NCBI RefSeq assembly: GCF_023715655.1
Contig: NZ_JAMBON010000034.1
Location: 1-37,751 of the forward strand
From: Oceanobacillus luteolus
GTDB lineage: Bacteria > Bacillota > Bacilli > Bacillales > Amphibacillaceae
DNA length: 37,751 nucleotides
Direction: 5' to 3'
Shown: piece after piece, positions 17,273-26,074 of the stretch
How positions within the stretch are numbered: the stretch's first letter is position 1
Layout: each line of letters begins with the position of its first letter
The notes under the pieces: generated by a model
Database searches by the model: none
What the model saw: only the letters and a program-made list of their open reading frames with translations
Told to the model about the DNA's origin: nothing
Position numbers and translations under genes: made by a program

Positions 17273-18004
17273 ATGAAGATTACCGTTATTGGCATGTGGG
17301 GCGGATTCCCGAAGAAGGGTGAACCTTGTTCTGGATATCTGATTCAACATGAAGGATTTTCATTGCTTGTGGATTGTGGCAGTGGGGTTTTGATGAAACT
17401 ACAGGAATTTATCAATTTGAATGAGATTCATCATGTCGTATTATCCCATTATCATTATGATCATAGCAGTGATGTTGGTGCTTACCAATTTTCTCGACTA
17501 GTCAATACTAAGTTGGGAAAAGTTGATCATCCATTGTGTATTTATGGACCGGAAAACCCTGTAAAAAAAGATGAATTTACATCGATACCTTATACTCAAT
17601 TTCAACGTATTGATCAAGATACCGAGCTTACAATCGGACCTTTCCAACTGAATTTTTTAAAAAGTATACATCCAGTTGAGACCTATGCAATGAAGATTAC
17701 ATGCAAGAATCAAACCATTGTCTATACTGCAGATACAAGCTATTTTGAAGAGTTGGCAGTATTTAGTAAAGGGGCAGATCTGTTGATTGCTGAATGTAGT
17801 TTATATGAAGGAATGGATGGTAAATCATTTGGTCATATGAACGCAAGAGAAGCAGGACTACTTGCAGCAAAAGCTGAAGCAAAACAAACAATCTTAACTC
17901 ATTTACCGCACTATGGGAACCTTCAGGAATTGTTACAAAGTGCCCAAGAAGTTGGTGGTATGGCAATAGATTTGGCAAAACCAGGAATGACAGTTAAGTT
18001 TTGA
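17273..18004 (+). CDS. Metallo-beta-lactamase-fold hydrolase (YhfI / RNase Z-like)
   Basis: 243 aa, cytosolic. The zinc motif HxHxDH is at LSHYHYDHSSD (H59, H61, D63, H64); further ligands are likely in YTADTSY, AECSLYEG with GHMNAREAG, and LTHLPHYGN. The opening MKITVIGMWGGFPKKGEP resembles the Bacillus YhfI group, related to RNase Z and phosphodiesterases but without the exosite arm of tRNA-processing RNase Z. The ATG at 17273 follows AAGGAGA by seven bases; a longer frame from TTG 17252 has no site. Substrate unknown. Head-to-head with the BCCT gene, so the shared spacer must carry both promoters. Confidence 0.82.
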   Translation: MKITVIGMWGGFPKKGEPCSGYLIQHEGFSLLVDCGSGVLMKLQEFINLNEIHHVVLSHYHYDHSSDVGAYQFSRLVNTKLGKVDHPLCIYGPENPVKKDEFTSIPYTQFQRIDQDTELTIGPFQLNFLKSIHPVETYAMKITCKNQTIVYTADTSYFEELAVFSKGADLLIAECSLYEGMDGKSFGHMNAREAGLLAAKAEAKQTILTHLPHYGNLQELLQSAQEVGGMAIDLAKPGMTVKF

Positions 18005-18249
18005 GCTTTTGATGACCTTATGTCGGGAACTGGTGTTCGGTGATTGATTTATGGGAAAAAGTTATATTTTTTAATTATCGTTCGTACGGGGCGCTAGAAT
18101 TGGCCATATCCTTCTGGTAAACAAGGCGGTATCTACTGAAGAAGGAGTTGTTTGGCAAGATAGTGGATGAATTATAAAGAATCGCTTTTTGACTGGTTTA
18201 TTCGTATCGATTATCCTTTGCTTTAGAGATGGCTCAAGGCCCCACGCCC
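18005..18249. other. Intergenic stretch without a supported gene
   Basis: About 245 bases between a plus-strand hydrolase gene and the terminator of the minus-strand EamA gene. Around 18080-18180 it appears more GC-rich than the flanks. No frame has both a start with ribosome site and a recognisable product; it could hold the relic of a lost gene. Confidence 0.4.
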
Positions 18250-18316
18250 AAAAAGTCATGGAAAGGAATTGTTTCCTTCCCATCCTTCCTCTTACGAAAC
18301 GTTTCATTTCCATGAC
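18250..18316 (-). terminator. Probable terminator of the EamA-family gene
   Basis: The perfect 10-bp arms GTCATGGAAA (18255-18264) and TTTCCATGAC (18307-18316) are followed on the minus strand by TTTTT. The 42-nt loop contains a smaller AAGGAA/TTCCTT hairpin, so folding is less certain than for the other terminators here. Confidence 0.5.
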
Positions 18317-18350
18317 CAGTTTATATCCCCTCTCTTTTTAGGCTACCCTA

Positions 18351-19289
18351 TCATCCTTGACCATCTCGATTTACTTCTTTTTTACCGGTATTTACAATGA
18401 TTATACCCATAGCAACTAAAGCAAGAGCGATTAAAACAGCAGGGGTTAAATTCTCTCCAGGAATAAATATAGTGGACAAAATGGATCCTGAAACAGGGAC
18501 AATAAATTTGTACATTGAAATTTCTCCGGCAGGATTATATTTCAATAAGGAGTACCAAAGTGCAAAGGCAACGGCGGATAAAAGTGCAGAGTAGATGAAC
18601 AATCCCCAGCCGAATGGAGTGAAAATCATCGCGTTCTCATCTAACTGCGGTAAACCGATAATCAGCAAAAAGAGTGCACCTAGACAAAATTGCCACCCGG
18701 TAATGGCAAATGGATGAATCCCTTTTGCCAGTTCTTTTGCCAAAATCGTTGCAAAAGCGCTTGTTAGGCCGGATAATATCATAAATCCTTCACCCATAAA
18801 CGTGAATTGGAAAGTAAAATCCTGTCCCCAGTTTGCAGCAATGATCCCTAAGAACCCAGCTAGTAGTCCGAGTGCTTTTCTTGTGCTCATTTTATCGTTG
18901 ACATAAAAATAATGAGCTAATAGTACTGTAAGAAACGTTCCACTGGAATTCAGAATTGCTCCTTGCATACCTGTGACATGTGCTAAACCATTATAAAAGA
19001 AAAAGTATTGCAAAGCAGTTTGTACTAGTCCTAGAATGGCAAGTATCCCCAGTTGTTTCTTCGTGATATAAAGGTGTTTAAGATTACTGATGAGAAGAAA
19101 GGTGAGTACAATCATCCCAGCAAGCAGAAATCGCAGACCGGCGAATACTATTTTTGCTGCAATGTCATCAGCAGCAATTTGGAATTCCTCGTAACTTACT
19201 TTTAATAGAGGAAATGCACTTCCCCATAATAACGAACAAAAAACAGCAATCAATATAACAGACCATTTCATTTGTAAAAATTTTTGCAT
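18351..19289 (-). CDS. EamA/DMT-family transporter
   Basis: 312 aa with ten predicted membrane helices arranged as two EamA repeats (about residues 12-155 and 165-300). The opening FCSLLWGSAFPLLKVSYEEF and the repeated YNGLAHVTGMQGAILNSSGTF type segment are typical of drug/metabolite exporters such as YdcZ/RhaT relatives. ATG 19289 is preceded by AGAGGG. Substrate unknown; members export amino acids, nucleosides or other metabolites. It lies downstream of the Gmad2 lipoprotein gene, separated from it by a terminator, so it is likely transcribed on its own. Confidence 0.85.
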   Translation of the reverse strand: MQKFLQMKWSVILIAVFCSLLWGSAFPLLKVSYEEFQIAADDIAAKIVFAGLRFLLAGMIVLTFLLISNLKHLYITKKQLGILAILGLVQTALQYFFFYNGLAHVTGMQGAILNSSGTFLTVLLAHYFYVNDKMSTRKALGLLAGFLGIIAANWGQDFTFQFTFMGEGFMILSGLTSAFATILAKELAKGIHPFAITGWQFCLGALFLLIIGLPQLDENAMIFTPFGWGLFIYSALLSAVAFALWYSLLKYNPAGEISMYKFIVPVSGSILSTIFIPGENLTPAVLIALALVAMGIIIVNTGKKEVNRDGQG

Positions 19290-19306
19290 GTAAGACCCTC
19301 TAATCT

Positions 19307-19345
19307 CAAAAAAATTAAGGCCAATCAGATTAAGCTCTGATTGAC
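19307..19345 (-). terminator. Terminator of the Gmad2 lipoprotein gene
   Basis: The minus-strand stem is GGTCAATCAGA paired with TCTGATTGGCC around a short loop, followed by TTAATTTTTTT. It starts ten bases after the lipoprotein stop. Confidence 0.88.
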
Positions 19346-19354
19346 CCGAATGAT

Positions 19355-19909
19355 TTACTTCTCTACTTTTACTGGAATCAACAGCTCATTTTGTCTGGAG
19401 CCGTCTTCTGCACTTTCTTCATAAAGAATAAGTGTACCTGAATCAAAAGCAACATCTTCAAACGTAATTGTTATTTCAAACTCGCCCCATTCCGGAGCCG
19501 CTGCGCTCGCAGTGACGAACCCTTCGTCTAAAATATTATGTCCATCTTCGAATTCATACTGGACTGTACCTTCGAAGACCCGTGCTTCTCCACGTACAGT
19601 AAATTCATTGTCCACAACTGTATTGGGTGCAGGTTCAAAAATTCGAAAAGCTTCATTTTCTTCAACTATTTGAGACCCGTCACCTTCAGAGTCAGTTTCT
19701 TCACCATCAGGTTCCTCTGTTTCTTCTTCTGTGCTGTCTTCTTCGGGAGCCTCAGATTCATCTTCAGTTGCTTCTTCATCAACTGCAGATGTATTTTCTT
19801 CTTGCTCTGGTTGTTCCGTATCTGGGTTGTCATCCCCAGTTCCACACGCACTTAGAACAATCAAGCTAGAAAGCAACATGGTCATGAAAATAAACAGTTT
19901 TTTCTTCAT
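19355..19909 (-). CDS. Lipoprotein with acidic linker and Gmad2-like domain
   Basis: 184 aa. The N-terminus is a lipoprotein signal (KKKLFIFMTMLLSSLIVLSAC, lipobox LSAC). A linker of about 60 residues made mostly of Glu, Asp, Ser and Thr follows. The C-terminal 95 residues (from FRIFEPAPNTVVDNEFTVRG) look like Gmad2, an immunoglobulin-like domain found in Bacillus spore-germination and cell-surface proteins. ATG 19909 has the AGGGGTG site at good spacing; an in-frame GTG at 19918 lies inside that site. Expected outside the membrane, anchored by lipid; the acidic linker suggests a spacer through the wall. No enzyme motif is visible. Confidence 0.8.
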   Translation of the reverse strand: MKKKLFIFMTMLLSSLIVLSACGTGDDNPDTEQPEQEENTSAVDEEATEDESEAPEEDSTEEETEEPDGEETDSEGDGSQIVEENEAFRIFEPAPNTVVDNEFTVRGEARVFEGTVQYEFEDGHNILDEGFVTASAAAPEWGEFEITITFEDVAFDSGTLILYEESAEDGSRQNELLIPVKVEK

Positions 19910-20016
19910 TTCCTTCACCCCTCTAAAATGTACTGGTTACTCCATCATTATATATGAAAAATCGACAAGCTGAAAGTAACTCAATATGCAACTGCTATTT
20001 TGCTGTTTTTATAGGC

Positions 20017-20045
20017 TTGCTGTTTCAAGATTTAGTATTTATAAT
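20017..20045 (+). promoter_or_regulatory. Sigma-A promoter of metA
   Basis: TTGCTG (20017-20022), a 17-bp spacer and TATAAT (20040-20045). It gives a leader of about 90 nt before the TTG start at 20143. I see no S-box or T-box landmarks in that leader. Confidence 0.65.
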
Positions 20046-20142
20046 AAGTTTTATCATACATTAAAGTTTATATACCTTCATATCTAGTTTGGGGAGAGGG
20101 AATTGTTTCTGCATGATCATACAAAGAGGGGAGAGGTGTGGA

Positions 20143-21051
20143 TTGCCGATTAATATACCGAAAGAGCTGCCGGCATGGGAAACATTGAAAGAGGAGAAAG
20201 TCTTTATCATGGACGAAGATCGGGCTCGGACGCAGGATATTCGTCCGCTTAATATTCTTATTATGAACTTGATGCCCGAGAAAGAAAAAACGGAACTTCA
20301 GCTTTTACGTTTATTAGGGAATACACCGTTGCAGGTAAATATCACATTTCTGCGGACTGCAACATATCAATCTAAGAATGTGAGCAATTATCACTTAGAT
20401 ACGTTCTACAAGACATTTGAAGAAGTGAAATCCCAAAAATTTGACGGCTTAATTATTACTGGAGCACCTATTGAGCATTTGGAATTTGAGGAGGTCAATT
20501 ATTGGGAAGAGCTTAAAGAGATTATGGATTGGGCAGAAGAAAATGTAACATCGAACCTTTACATATGCTGGGGAGCTCAAGCAGCGTTGTACCATCATTA
20601 TGGAATCAACAAGGAGATGCTCCCGAAAAAATATTTCGGTATTTTCAATCATGATATTGCTGATCCGACGGAAAAACTTGTTCAAGGTTTCAACGATACA
20701 TTTTTAGCACCTCATTCGAGGCATACAACTGTCGATACGTCCGCTATCGAGAAGCATCCAGATTTATTCCTGCTTTCAAAGACAGACGATAATTCTGCAT
20801 TTATTGTTCTTTCACAAGACAGGAAAAATATTATGATCACAGGTCATCTCGAATATGATGCGACTACATTGAGTGATGAATATTACCGTGATTTGAGAAA
20901 GGGTAAGGAGATTGAGATTCCGGTTAATTATTTCCCGGAAGATAATCCAGAGAACACACCACCAAACACTTGGCGCTCTCATACCCATTTATTGTTTTCG
21001 AATTGGCTGAACTACTACGTGTATCAAGAAACTCCATATTATTGGAATTAA
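20143..21051 (+). CDS. metA: Homoserine O-acyltransferase MetA, predicted acetyl-CoA type
   Basis: 302 aa from TTG 20143 ([10 protein letters not shown]), the standard MetA start; GGGGAGAGG precedes it, and earlier in-frame starts would add 18 unusual residues. The enzyme acylates homoserine, the first committed step to methionine. Catalytic residues are C142 ([10 protein letters not shown]), H235 and E237 (ITGHLEYD). Residue 111 is Glu (GAPIEHLEF); in characterised MetA proteins Glu here goes with acetyl-CoA and Gly with succinyl-CoA, so acetylation is predicted despite the old succinyltransferase name. Monocistronic. Confidence 0.94.
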   Translation: MPINIPKELPAWETLKEEKVFIMDEDRARTQDIRPLNILIMNLMPEKEKTELQLLRLLGNTPLQVNITFLRTATYQSKNVSNYHLDTFYKTFEEVKSQKFDGLIITGAPIEHLEFEEVNYWEELKEIMDWAEENVTSNLYICWGAQAALYHHYGINKEMLPKKYFGIFNHDIADPTEKLVQGFNDTFLAPHSRHTTVDTSAIEKHPDLFLLSKTDDNSAFIVLSQDRKNIMITGHLEYDATTLSDEYYRDLRKGKEIEIPVNYFPEDNPENTPPNTWRSHTHLLFSNWLNYYVYQETPYYWN

Positions 21052-21084
21052 AAAGAGCGGAATATGCTTCATGCATGTTCCGCT
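21051..21084. terminator. Bidirectional hairpin between metA and the DUF3006 gene
   Basis: The arms AGCGGAATATG (21056-21066) and CATGTTCCGCT (21074-21084) contain one G-U pair. On the minus strand the stem is followed by CTTTTT, so it is best as the terminator of the minus-strand pair; on the plus strand the T run is weak. Confidence 0.75.
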
Positions 21085-21088
21085 TATG

Positions 21089-21352
21089 TTATGACCTTTT
21101 AAATTTACTTCCTTTACTCTTCGCCCGAAGCTGGTCCATCAGACTGGCTGATTTTGCACTCGCTTGGTTTGTTGCTGTGTCATCTATGCCAGTAATTCGA
21201 TATTCTCCATTCTGTTTTTTCAATTTGAAGATGGTATTCTTTTTGCTGTTTGGCGGCAACTCACTTTTTTGAACAATGATTTCTTCTTTATCTTCTTCTA
21301 TCAAGATAACTGCTTGTTCACCTTCGAAACGATCTAAGATACCTTTTTTCAT
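21089..21352 (-). CDS. DUF3006 family protein
   Basis: 87 aa starting KKGILDRFEGEQAVILIEEDKE, the typical DUF3006 opening, followed by a strand-rich core (IIVQKSELPP, YRITGID) and a basic C-terminal tail (LRAKSKGSKFKRS). ATG 21352 overlaps the stop of the upstream hydrolase gene (ATGA), so translation is coupled; an in-frame ATG at 21361 is an alternative. DUF3006 is a small beta-barrel-like domain of unknown function commonly encoded beside ComEC-like hydrolases, as here. A partner role for the hydrolase is plausible but not shown. Confidence 0.82.
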   Translation of the reverse strand: MKKGILDRFEGEQAVILIEEDKEEIIVQKSELPPNSKKNTIFKLKKQNGEYRITGIDDTATNQASAKSASLMDQLRAKSKGSKFKRS

Positions 21353-22602
21353 CGTACACATGCATTCCCTTCAGATTTAATATCTGCAATACGTGCTGGC
21401 CCAATTCCCTTAATACGTGTAAGATCGTCCACGGAATGATATGGTCGGAGGTCGATGAGATCTTGAGCGCGTTCAGGGCCGATATGGATAATTTTCTGTA
21501 CCTCTTCATAGGATGCTTCGTTAATATCAACACAAGAGGCTGACTGGTTATTATCATTCTCGGATACTTCTTGCTCCTTACTAGTTGTGTCCTCCTCATT
21601 TTGAGGAGCTTTCATTGAAGAATCAGGACCACTGAACTCCACTGAGATTTCTTCGCCATCTGATGTGAGGATGATGGTTCCGTGGGTATCCGTCCCATAG
21701 ATATCTATATTGCGTTCTTCAACAGCTTCTATAACTTCGGGACTAGGGTGACCATAACTATTATTAGCACCTGCACTATAAATCGCGATATCGGGCGAAA
21801 CTGCATCGATAAAAGCTGGATCATTCGATGTCTTGGAACCGTGATGACCTAGATGCAACACGTCGGCATCGACAGTAAAGTTGTTCCTCATATACGATTC
21901 TCCACTACGATCAGCATCCCCTGTTAATAAAAACTGTAAACCTCCATAGGTAAAGCGTGCGGCAATGGACTCTTCGTTGGATTTTCCTGAAATGCTTTCT
22001 GGATAAATCACTTCAATATCCATTGGTCCAATTGTGAAAGTTTCGCCAGCACGTGGTTCGTGATAATCAGCATCACTTTCCAAGACTGCTTCAATAGCTC
22101 TCTGAAATGTTTGTGATGAACTTTCATTTCCAGACATCCATACTTCTCCAACCTCGAATGACTGCATGACTTTATCCAACTGACCAATATGATCTGCGTC
22201 TGGATGACTGACGATGACTAGATCAAGTGTACTGACTCCTTGGGAGTTTAAATACGGAACCACTTCATCTCCACGCCAGTCTCCGGTATCATACAGAATT
22301 GTATAATCTTCTTCAGCTTCACTGTATTGGAAAAGGGTGGCATCTGCTTGTCCGACATCGATGAAATGAATTTTCAGCTCCCGAAGGTTGGCAGGGGAGG
22401 AAGGTTCTTCTTCTATCTCCTCTTTTGTACTTATCTCTTCCTCATCTTTATCATCAGACTTTGCAGCGGATTCCGTTTCCTGTTTCTCTTTTACAGCAAT
22501 AGATGCTTGCTCATGATTACTGACAGAATCAGGAGCAGATTCTCCACATGCGCTGATGAAAAATACGGCTATTAAAGCAAATATAAATGTCAAACGTCTC
22601 AC
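21349..22602 (-). CDS. Lipoprotein with ComEC-like metallo-beta-lactamase domain and ComEA-like helix-hairpin-helix
   Basis: 417 aa, exported. Signal peptide and lipobox FISAC (C19), an acidic linker to about residue 70, then the hydrolase domain: HFIDVGQADATL (79-90), SHPDADH (132-138), a TGDAD element and LHLGHHGS near the end of the domain. This motif set is that of the C-terminal domain of ComEC, proposed to degrade the non-transferred DNA strand in competence. After a second acidic linker, the last 60 residues (INEASYEEVQKI then IGPERAQDLI and IKGIGPARIADI) form two helix-hairpin-helix motifs as in ComEA, a DNA-binding protein. The whole looks like a membrane-anchored extracellular nuclease; the activity is inferred. 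Confidence 0.88.
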   Translation of the reverse strand: MRRLTFIFALIAVFFISACGESAPDSVSNHEQASIAVKEKQETESAAKSDDKDEEEISTKEEIEEEPSSPANLRELKIHFIDVGQADATLFQYSEAEEDYTILYDTGDWRGDEVVPYLNSQGVSTLDLVIVSHPDADHIGQLDKVMQSFEVGEVWMSGNESSSQTFQRAIEAVLESDADYHEPRAGETFTIGPMDIEVIYPESISGKSNEESIAARFTYGGLQFLLTGDADRSGESYMRNNFTVDADVLHLGHHGSKTSNDPAFIDAVSPDIAIYSAGANNSYGHPSPEVIEAVEERNIDIYGTDTHGTIILTSDGEEISVEFSGPDSSMKAPQNEEDTTSKEQEVSENDNNQSASCVDINEASYEEVQKIIHIGPERAQDLIDLRPYHSVDDLTRIKGIGPARIADIKSEGNACVR

Positions 22603-22841
22603 ATAATTTCCCCCTACTATGTCAATCTAGCAATTTCAGCGTATCAAATGAGCCGTTTAAAAGCTAGCAAGCTTAACTGGGAAAATTAAATTTTGTTACT
22701 AGAGATGTAGTATAGTTTTAGATTTTTTCATTTGGAAAACTTGAATTACGTTATGGATTTCTGGCTTTAAGAATGAAAGATACAAAGATGCAGATTACTC
22801 ATTGGTTTGAAATAATACAAACAAAAATGGAGGTTTTGCAT

Positions 22842-23180
22842 ATGAATGTCTTGATAACCATATGTCTTTCACTTTACGTATCACAGATAACAACAATGGA
22901 GTGGGTAACAAGTTGGAAAAACGAAGAAATCGTCATTGGAGTAGTCGATCGTATAGAAGGGGAGACAGTCGTCATTTTAGTAGAGGAACAGCATCAAGAA
23001 TTCCACATAGAAAAAGAGCGGATTCCTGTCTCCGCTCATAAGGGGGGTTGGTTTCTATTATTGATACAAGATAAGGAGCTTATCATTCTCAAAGAATTGC
23101 CGATTTTTGAGAAGAAACAAAAAAAGATAAGTAATCAATTACTTGAAAGATTACGAAAGGAAAAGCAATTATTCGAGTAA
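22842..23180 (+). CDS. DUF3006-like protein with hydrophobic N-terminus
   Basis: 112 aa from ATG 22842, eight bases after ATGGAGG; the frame extends further upstream without a site. Residues 1-18 are hydrophobic (signal or anchor, with no basic residues before it). The core VIGVVDRIEGETVVILVEE followed by HIEKERIPV closely parallels the DUF3006 protein at 21089, and the C-terminus is lysine-rich. It is divergent from the ComEC-like gene, so two DUF3006 relatives flank that hydrolase. Its last 12 bases overlap the end of coaW on the other strand. Function unknown. Confidence 0.7.
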   Translation: MNVLITICLSLYVSQITTMEWVTSWKNEEIVIGVVDRIEGETVVILVEEQHQEFHIEKERIPVSAHKGGWFLLLIQDKELIILKELPIFEKKQKKISNQLLERLRKEKQLFE

Positions 23181-23966
23181 TGCTCCAATCGCACCAGCAT
23201 AAGCCGCTTTATCGGGAAATATAGGTTGGTAAGATAGCATTTCCTGGAAACTTAAGAATACTTCTTGAAGAGGTTTATTACCTTCTACCGTACTTCCGAC
23301 AAAGACAATTTTTCCAATACCTTTGATGGCGGCAACGTTTCCAGCTAAGGAGAGAATAACTTCACCAATCAATTGTGTTAATGAGCGAAGCAGATCAGCC
23401 TCCGAATGTTCCTCTTGCAAATGGACCTTCCCAAAGTTTGCTGCTGTCAGTTCTCCTGTAAGTGGGGCATGCTGCTCTCCATAAATATCTTTAACTAATA
23501 AATCGCTGTTTTGATGATTTCCTTTCGCACTAAGTTCGACTAATTCACGGAAACTTTTGCCCTTTGCAATTAGGGAGCCTAAGCCCATCAAGGTCCCGCC
23601 GCCAACACCACTACCGAGTACCCGTTCAAATGACTGACCCTTTACATGAAAAATTGACGTACCTGTTCCTATACTAACAAGGATATATTCATCAATTTTT
23701 TCAGGGAATTCTTCCAATAGATAATTGGTTCCCTGTACGATCGCAGTAAATTCTTCCACAGTATGATTAGGCTGTTTCATGGACGCTTTAAGTTGATTCC
23801 ATCTTCCTCCTGTACCGTATATATGAGCATCTGGAGCAAGCATCTGCAGCCATTTTGCCAACTGCTCTTGTTGATTGTAGGAGTATGTTTTAACATGCAG
23901 TAACCCTTTTTCTTCATAAGCTAATTTGATTAAAGAACCACCAGCATCGATCCCAATTCTTTTCAC
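23169..23966 (-). CDS. coaW: Type II pantothenate kinase
   Basis: 265 aa. Phosphorylates pantothenate, the first step of coenzyme A synthesis. The ASKHA-fold marks are GIDAGGSLIK (5-14), the acidic EEFTA segment carrying the likely base (E71/E72), SIGTGTS (98-104) and GSGVGGGT (118-125), closest to the Staphylococcus aureus CoaW type rather than CoaA or CoaX. The S. aureus enzyme is known to resist feedback by CoA; whether this one does is inference. ATG 23966 has a GGGGGAAT site. It overlaps the plus-strand DUF3006-like gene tail-to-tail by 12 bp. Confidence 0.9.
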   Translation of the reverse strand: MKRIGIDAGGSLIKLAYEEKGLLHVKTYSYNQQEQLAKWLQMLAPDAHIYGTGGRWNQLKASMKQPNHTVEEFTAIVQGTNYLLEEFPEKIDEYILVSIGTGTSIFHVKGQSFERVLGSGVGGGTLMGLGSLIAKGKSFRELVELSAKGNHQNSDLLVKDIYGEQHAPLTGELTAANFGKVHLQEEHSEADLLRSLTQLIGEVILSLAGNVAAIKGIGKIVFVGSTVEGNKPLQEVFLSFQEMLSYQPIFPDKAAYAGAIGALLE

Positions 23967-24048
23967 TCTTATTCCCCCTTTGTAAAATCGTTACCGTTAT
24001 TATCTTAATGTAGTTATTTCTAGTCAAGTCAGGTAAAATGTAATTAAG

Positions 24049-24075
24049 TGAAACTTTTCTAGGGAATATGACGTA
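24049..24075 (+). promoter_or_regulatory. Candidate ECF (sigma-W-like) promoter of xpaC-telA
   Basis: TGAAAC (24049-24054) and CGTA (24072-24075) are separated by 17 bp; the sigma-W consensus is TGAAAC, 16 bp, CGTA. It lies about 90 bp upstream of xpaC. In B. subtilis the TelA paralogue YceH belongs to a sigma-W operon, so the match is biologically sensible, but the spacer is one base long. Confidence 0.45.
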
Positions 24076-24166
24076 TTACAAGATAAGAAATAGTGAAGTA
24101 TATATCCATGTCTGACTGATAGAACGATATCGTAAGGGACATGTACTTTTATATAGGAGTGATGAA

Positions 24167-24808
24167 ATGAAAGCATTTTTGCAATTTGTCTTACGTTCTG
24201 CGGCGGCTTTCACTGCAACGGGAAGTGTATGGTTGGTCAGTTTTTTCGCCTTTGAGCAAGTTGTTTTGTGGTCGACGGTTTTCGCTCTTGCTGGTGGTAC
24301 CGGAACATACTACTCTGTAAAGCAAATACAGACTTACCGCTATGCGAAAAGCAATGGGCTTACATGGAAAGAATATAAATTTATTATCGAGAACTTGAAA
24401 GATGCAAAGGTTAAAATCAACAGGTTGCAACGTGCGTTTGTTCAAGTTCGTCGGCTTGGTAATGTAAGAGAGAACTTTGAGATCTTAAGAACGGTCAGGA
24501 AAATTTATGCCAACACGAAACGGGAACCACGTCGTTTTTTCCAAGCAGAAGCTTTTTATTATAAACATCTTGATTCTTTAGTCGAGATTGCAGAGAAATA
24601 TGCTTATCTTTCCCAGCAGCCGGTGAAATCAAGGGAAATGAATGAAACGATGCGGGATAGCCGTCATACAATCATCGTGCTCGGACAGACAGTGAATAAA
24701 GATTTACGAGTGATGCTCAATGACGATGTGGACACACTTCATTTTGAACTGGACGTCGCCAAGAAGACAATCCAGAAACCGAAAAAATCCAATGGGAGGG
24801 TCATTTAA
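24167..24808 (+). CDS. xpaC: XpaC-family membrane protein
   Basis: 213 aa. Two hydrophobic segments at about residues 8-28 and 32-50, then a basic, helical cytosolic domain ([19 protein letters not shown]). Length and the [19 protein letters not shown] segment match XpaC, named for 5-bromo-4-chloroindolyl phosphate hydrolysis in B. subtilis, though its biochemical role is unclear. Its stop and the telA start share one base (TAATG), so they are coupled; the same pair (xpaC-yaaN) occurs in B. subtilis. ATG 24167 follows TAGGAGTGATG. Confidence 0.88.
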   Translation: MKAFLQFVLRSAAAFTATGSVWLVSFFAFEQVVLWSTVFALAGGTGTYYSVKQIQTYRYAKSNGLTWKEYKFIIENLKDAKVKINRLQRAFVQVRRLGNVRENFEILRTVRKIYANTKREPRRFFQAEAFYYKHLDSLVEIAEKYAYLSQQPVKSREMNETMRDSRHTIIVLGQTVNKDLRVMLNDDVDTLHFELDVAKKTIQKPKKSNGRVI

Positions 24809-25956
24809 TGAACGAAGAAAAAAAACATGAATTCAATATGGACGAGCTCTTAGCGAACCCGTTCGGTAGTGACTCCATTGATACAGATATTGTTGAAAAA
24901 GAAAATGAACCTAAAAAGTTAGTCGATTTGCTTCCGGAAGATAAGAAAAAACAAGCGCTTCAGCTGGCGGAGCAGATCGATCCGAAAAATCATCAAAGTG
25001 TCTCACAATATGGAACAGAAGCACAGTCCAAACTTATGGATTTTTCGCATAACATGCTGGACCATGTAAAAAACAGTGATATAGGCGATATTGGTGGTAT
25101 TTTATCGGATTTAATGAAAAAGTTGGAGCAGGTTGACCCAGATGAATTGAACCCAGAGAAGCGTGGTTTTCTCGCTAAAATCTTTAATCGGGTGTCGAAT
25201 TCAGTGAATCAGGTCCTTTCCAAGTATCAAAAAACTGGTGCACAAATTGACCGAATCAGCGTAAAATTGGATCGCAGCAAAGATGAGCTTATGAAAGATA
25301 ACAAGTTGTTGGAACAGCTCTTCATGAGGAACAAAGAATATTTTGACGCTTTAAATATTTTCATCGCTGCCGGTGAAGTGAAAATTGAAGAGCTCCGTAC
25401 AAAAGAGATTCCAGCTTTAAGAGAAAAAGCAGAGGCAAGTCAGAACCAGATGATGGTCCAAGAAGTGAATGATTTGATTCAATTCACCGATCGCCTGGAA
25501 AAGCGGACCCATGATTTGAAATTAAGCAGGCAAATCACAATCCAGAGTGCACCACAGATTCGTCTTATCCAAAATACGAACCAGGCCCTAGTGGAAAAAA
25601 TCCAATCATCTGTATTGACAGCTATTCCGTTATGGAAAAATCAAATTGCGATTGCACTCACTTTGTTGCGTCAACGAAATGCTGTGGAAGCACAAAAGCT
25701 TGTTTCCCAGACGACGAACGATTTGTTACTGAAGAATTCTGAGCTATTGAAGACGAACACCATCGAGACAGCGAAAGAGAATGAACGTGGTTTAGTTGAC
25801 ATTGAAACATTGAAGAAGACTCAAGAACAACTCATGTCTACAATTGAAGAAACACTCTCTATCCAAGCGGAGGGAAGAGCGAAACGTCAAGAAGCCGAAA
25901 AAGAAATGCTGCAGATGGAAGAAGAAATGAAACAAAAATTATTGGAACTTAAATAA
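24808..25956 (+). CDS. telA: TelA-family protein (toxic anion resistance, YaaN-like)
   Basis: 382 aa, soluble and almost wholly helical with strong coiled-coil character (residues about 130-380). The segment [22 protein letters not shown] and the later [19 protein letters not shown], with IPLWKNQI, are TelA hallmarks. TelA/KlaA relatives are linked to tellurite, nisin and other cell-envelope resistance, but mechanism is unknown. Operon partner of XpaC, which may recruit it to the membrane. The C-terminal 30 residues are a highly charged helix. ATG 24808 is preceded by GGGAGG. A hairpin terminator follows at 26016. Confidence 0.92.
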   Translation: MNEEKKHEFNMDELLANPFGSDSIDTDIVEKENEPKKLVDLLPEDKKKQALQLAEQIDPKNHQSVSQYGTEAQSKLMDFSHNMLDHVKNSDIGDIGGILSDLMKKLEQVDPDELNPEKRGFLAKIFNRVSNSVNQVLSKYQKTGAQIDRISVKLDRSKDELMKDNKLLEQLFMRNKEYFDALNIFIAAGEVKIEELRTKEIPALREKAEASQNQMMVQEVNDLIQFTDRLEKRTHDLKLSRQITIQSAPQIRLIQNTNQALVEKIQSSVLTAIPLWKNQIAIALTLLRQRNAVEAQKLVSQTTNDLLLKNSELLKTNTIETAKENERGLVDIETLKKTQEQLMSTIEETLSIQAEGRAKRQEAEKEMLQMEEEMKQKLLELK

Positions 25957-26015
25957 ACTGAGCTTCATTTAGTTGGGGTTTCGCCCCCTAAATGCAAGTG
26001 CTAATAAATAATTTG

Positions 26016-26056
26016 AAATTGGGTCATTCAGGATTCTTCTGAGTGGCCCATTTCTT
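26016..26056 (+). terminator. Terminator after telA
   Basis: Stem AAAT-GGGTCATTCAG with CTGAGTGGCCC-ATTT, with two G-U pairs and one bulge, followed by CTT. A second hairpin with CATTTAG/CTAAATG arms and a GGGG/CCCC inner stem lies just upstream (25966-25993). Confidence 0.65.
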
Positions 26057-26074
26057 AAGAATAGAGGGATTGAG

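Noticed and set aside
18297..18306. CcpA (cre) site GAAACGTTTC
   Set aside because: The palindrome lacks the central base of the cre consensus and lies downstream of the EamA gene, inside its terminator loop.
18071..18313. 80-aa minus-strand open frame
   Set aside because: No ribosome site, it overlaps the terminator of the EamA gene, and the product is not recognisable. A relic of an older gene cannot be excluded.
20052..20142. SAM riboswitch or T-box in the metA leader
   Set aside because: The leader is only about 90 nt and shows neither the S-box core, nor a T-box, nor an internal terminator.
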